This document shows positions 23,196-23,750 of a stretch of 23,750 bases of DNA, piece by piece. The notes under the pieces were generated by a model. The model saw only the letters and a program-made list of their open reading frames with translations. It ran no database searches and was not told the DNA's origin. Position 1 is the stretch's first letter, and every line of letters starts with the position of its first letter. Both the position numbers and the translations under genes were made by a program. The DNA is from CAYLLT01 sp964591605. Its GTDB lineage: Bacteria > Planctomycetota > Phycisphaerae > UBA1845 > PWPN01. Where the stretch lies: NCBI GenBank assembly GCA_964591605.1, contig CAZQEN010000083.1, forward strand, positions 1 to 23,750. Reading direction: 5' to 3'.

Positions 23196-23750
23196 TTGTA
23201 CAAAGACAAGAGAACACAGGAAACGGTCCGTCAGGAGCGAGCGATCCTCGTGGGGCTCGGCCTGCGCGAACAGCGCCACGACCCGGCTGAATCACTCGAC
23301 GAGCTGTCGGCCCTCGCTGAGTCGGCCGGAGCGGTCATCGTCGAGCGCATGCTTCAGAAACGCGACCGCATCGATCCGAAGTTCTACATCGGCCGCGGAA
23401 AGGTCGAAGCACTGGCCGAGCGCGTGCAGCAGCTCGAGGCCGACGTGGTCATCTTCGACGACGACCTGTCGCCCGCCCAGCTCCGCGAGGTGGAAGAGGT
23501 CTGCAACTGCAAGGTCATAGACCGCAGCGAACTCATCCTCGACATCTTTGCCAGCCGGGCGCAGACGCATGAGGCCCGCCTGCAGGTCGAACTCGCCCAG
23601 CTCGAATACACGGCCCCGCGCCTGCGCGGCATGTGGACACACCTGGAGCGCATTGCCGGAGCGGCCGGCGGCACCGGCGTCGGCACCGTCGGCGGCATCG
23701 GCACGCGCGGCCCCGGCGAGCGGCAGATCGAAATCGACCGGCGGATCGTC
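23196..23750 (+). CDS. hflX: GTPase HflX, 5' part (runs off the window)
   Basis: The 185 visible residues are the N-terminal HflX domain and linker: RQERAILVGLGL, IDPKFYIGRGKVEAL, VVIFDDDLSPAQLREVE, KVIDRSELILDIFASRAQTHEARLQVELAQLEY and the Gly-rich GGIGTRGPGERQIEIDRR. These are hallmark blocks of this ribosome-binding GTPase, which splits stalled or heat-damaged 70S ribosomes. The GTPase domain lies beyond the window end. No ATG or GTG is in frame upstream in the expected place. TTG 23196 (reading MYKDKRTQET) is the first plausible start downstream of the strong promoter at 23110-23138, though its ribosome site is poor. Confidence 0.92.
   Translation, partial: MYKDKRTQETVRQERAILVGLGLREQRHDPAESLDELSALAESAGAVIVERMLQKRDRIDPKFYIGRGKVEALAERVQQLEADVVIFDDDLSPAQLREVEEVCNCKVIDRSELILDIFASRAQTHEARLQVELAQLEYTAPRLRGMWTHLERIAGAAGGTGVGTVGGIGTRGPGERQIEIDRRIV

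Overview
The window reads as GC-rich chromosomal DNA from a planctomycete-type bacterium (Planctomycetota). This is inferred from the gene set: a secreted sulfatase, a beta-helix protein ending in a dockerin-like module, an ECF sigma/anti-sigma pair with secreted low-complexity partners, a helix-turn-helix protein fused to a receiver domain, an Uma2-family protein and a long form of LeuC. Several families of short palindromic repeats, including one that encodes the HGQDARA peptide, point the same way. No rRNA, tRNA, CRISPR array, integrase or transposase gene was found.

Layout. 1-133: end of a dispersed repeat and a weak promoter. 134-2230: secreted beta-helix/dockerin protein. 2331-2594: small charged lipoprotein-like protein with its own promoter. 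2732-3241: DinB-family protein, convergent with pyrF (3248-4192, minus). 4421-5554: rsgA, divergent from pyrF. 5623-6117: membrane-anchored thioredoxin. 6283-9295: a four-gene unit of ECF sigma factor, zinc-finger anti-sigma factor, Spy/CpxP-like protein and an Arg/Asp-rich secreted protein, closed by a good intrinsic terminator at 9370-9400. 9559-11001: sulfatase, overlapping tail-to-tail by 20 bp with a minus-strand NlpC/P60 hydrolase (10982-12769) that carries a degenerate amidase-like domain. 12933-14453 (minus): AMP-forming acyl ligase. 14717-15499: TPR/SPOR lipoprotein. 15719-16219 (minus): SRPBCC protein. 16512-17372: CPBP membrane protease. 17603-19876 (minus): leuC, a uma2 gene, and a second broken copy of the leuC 3' end. 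20131-21939: recJ. 22402-22974: HTH-receiver regulator. 23196 to the window end: 5' part of hflX, behind a near-consensus promoter.

Most genes are single housekeeping or envelope functions. Only the sigma-factor cluster looks like a dedicated system: a membrane anti-sigma factor would hold the sigma factor, and two envelope proteins with LTxxQ-like helices would be the sensor or target side.

The most unusual content is the repeats. One palindromic element sits in frame inside recJ, exactly between two conserved segments of the DHH domain. A different GC-rich element sits in frame inside leuC and recurs between genes at 16262. The leuC 3' end is duplicated on the far side of uma2, as if a small cassette had entered the gene end and supplied a replacement terminus. 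Other palindromic repeats fill most of the longer intergenic gaps.
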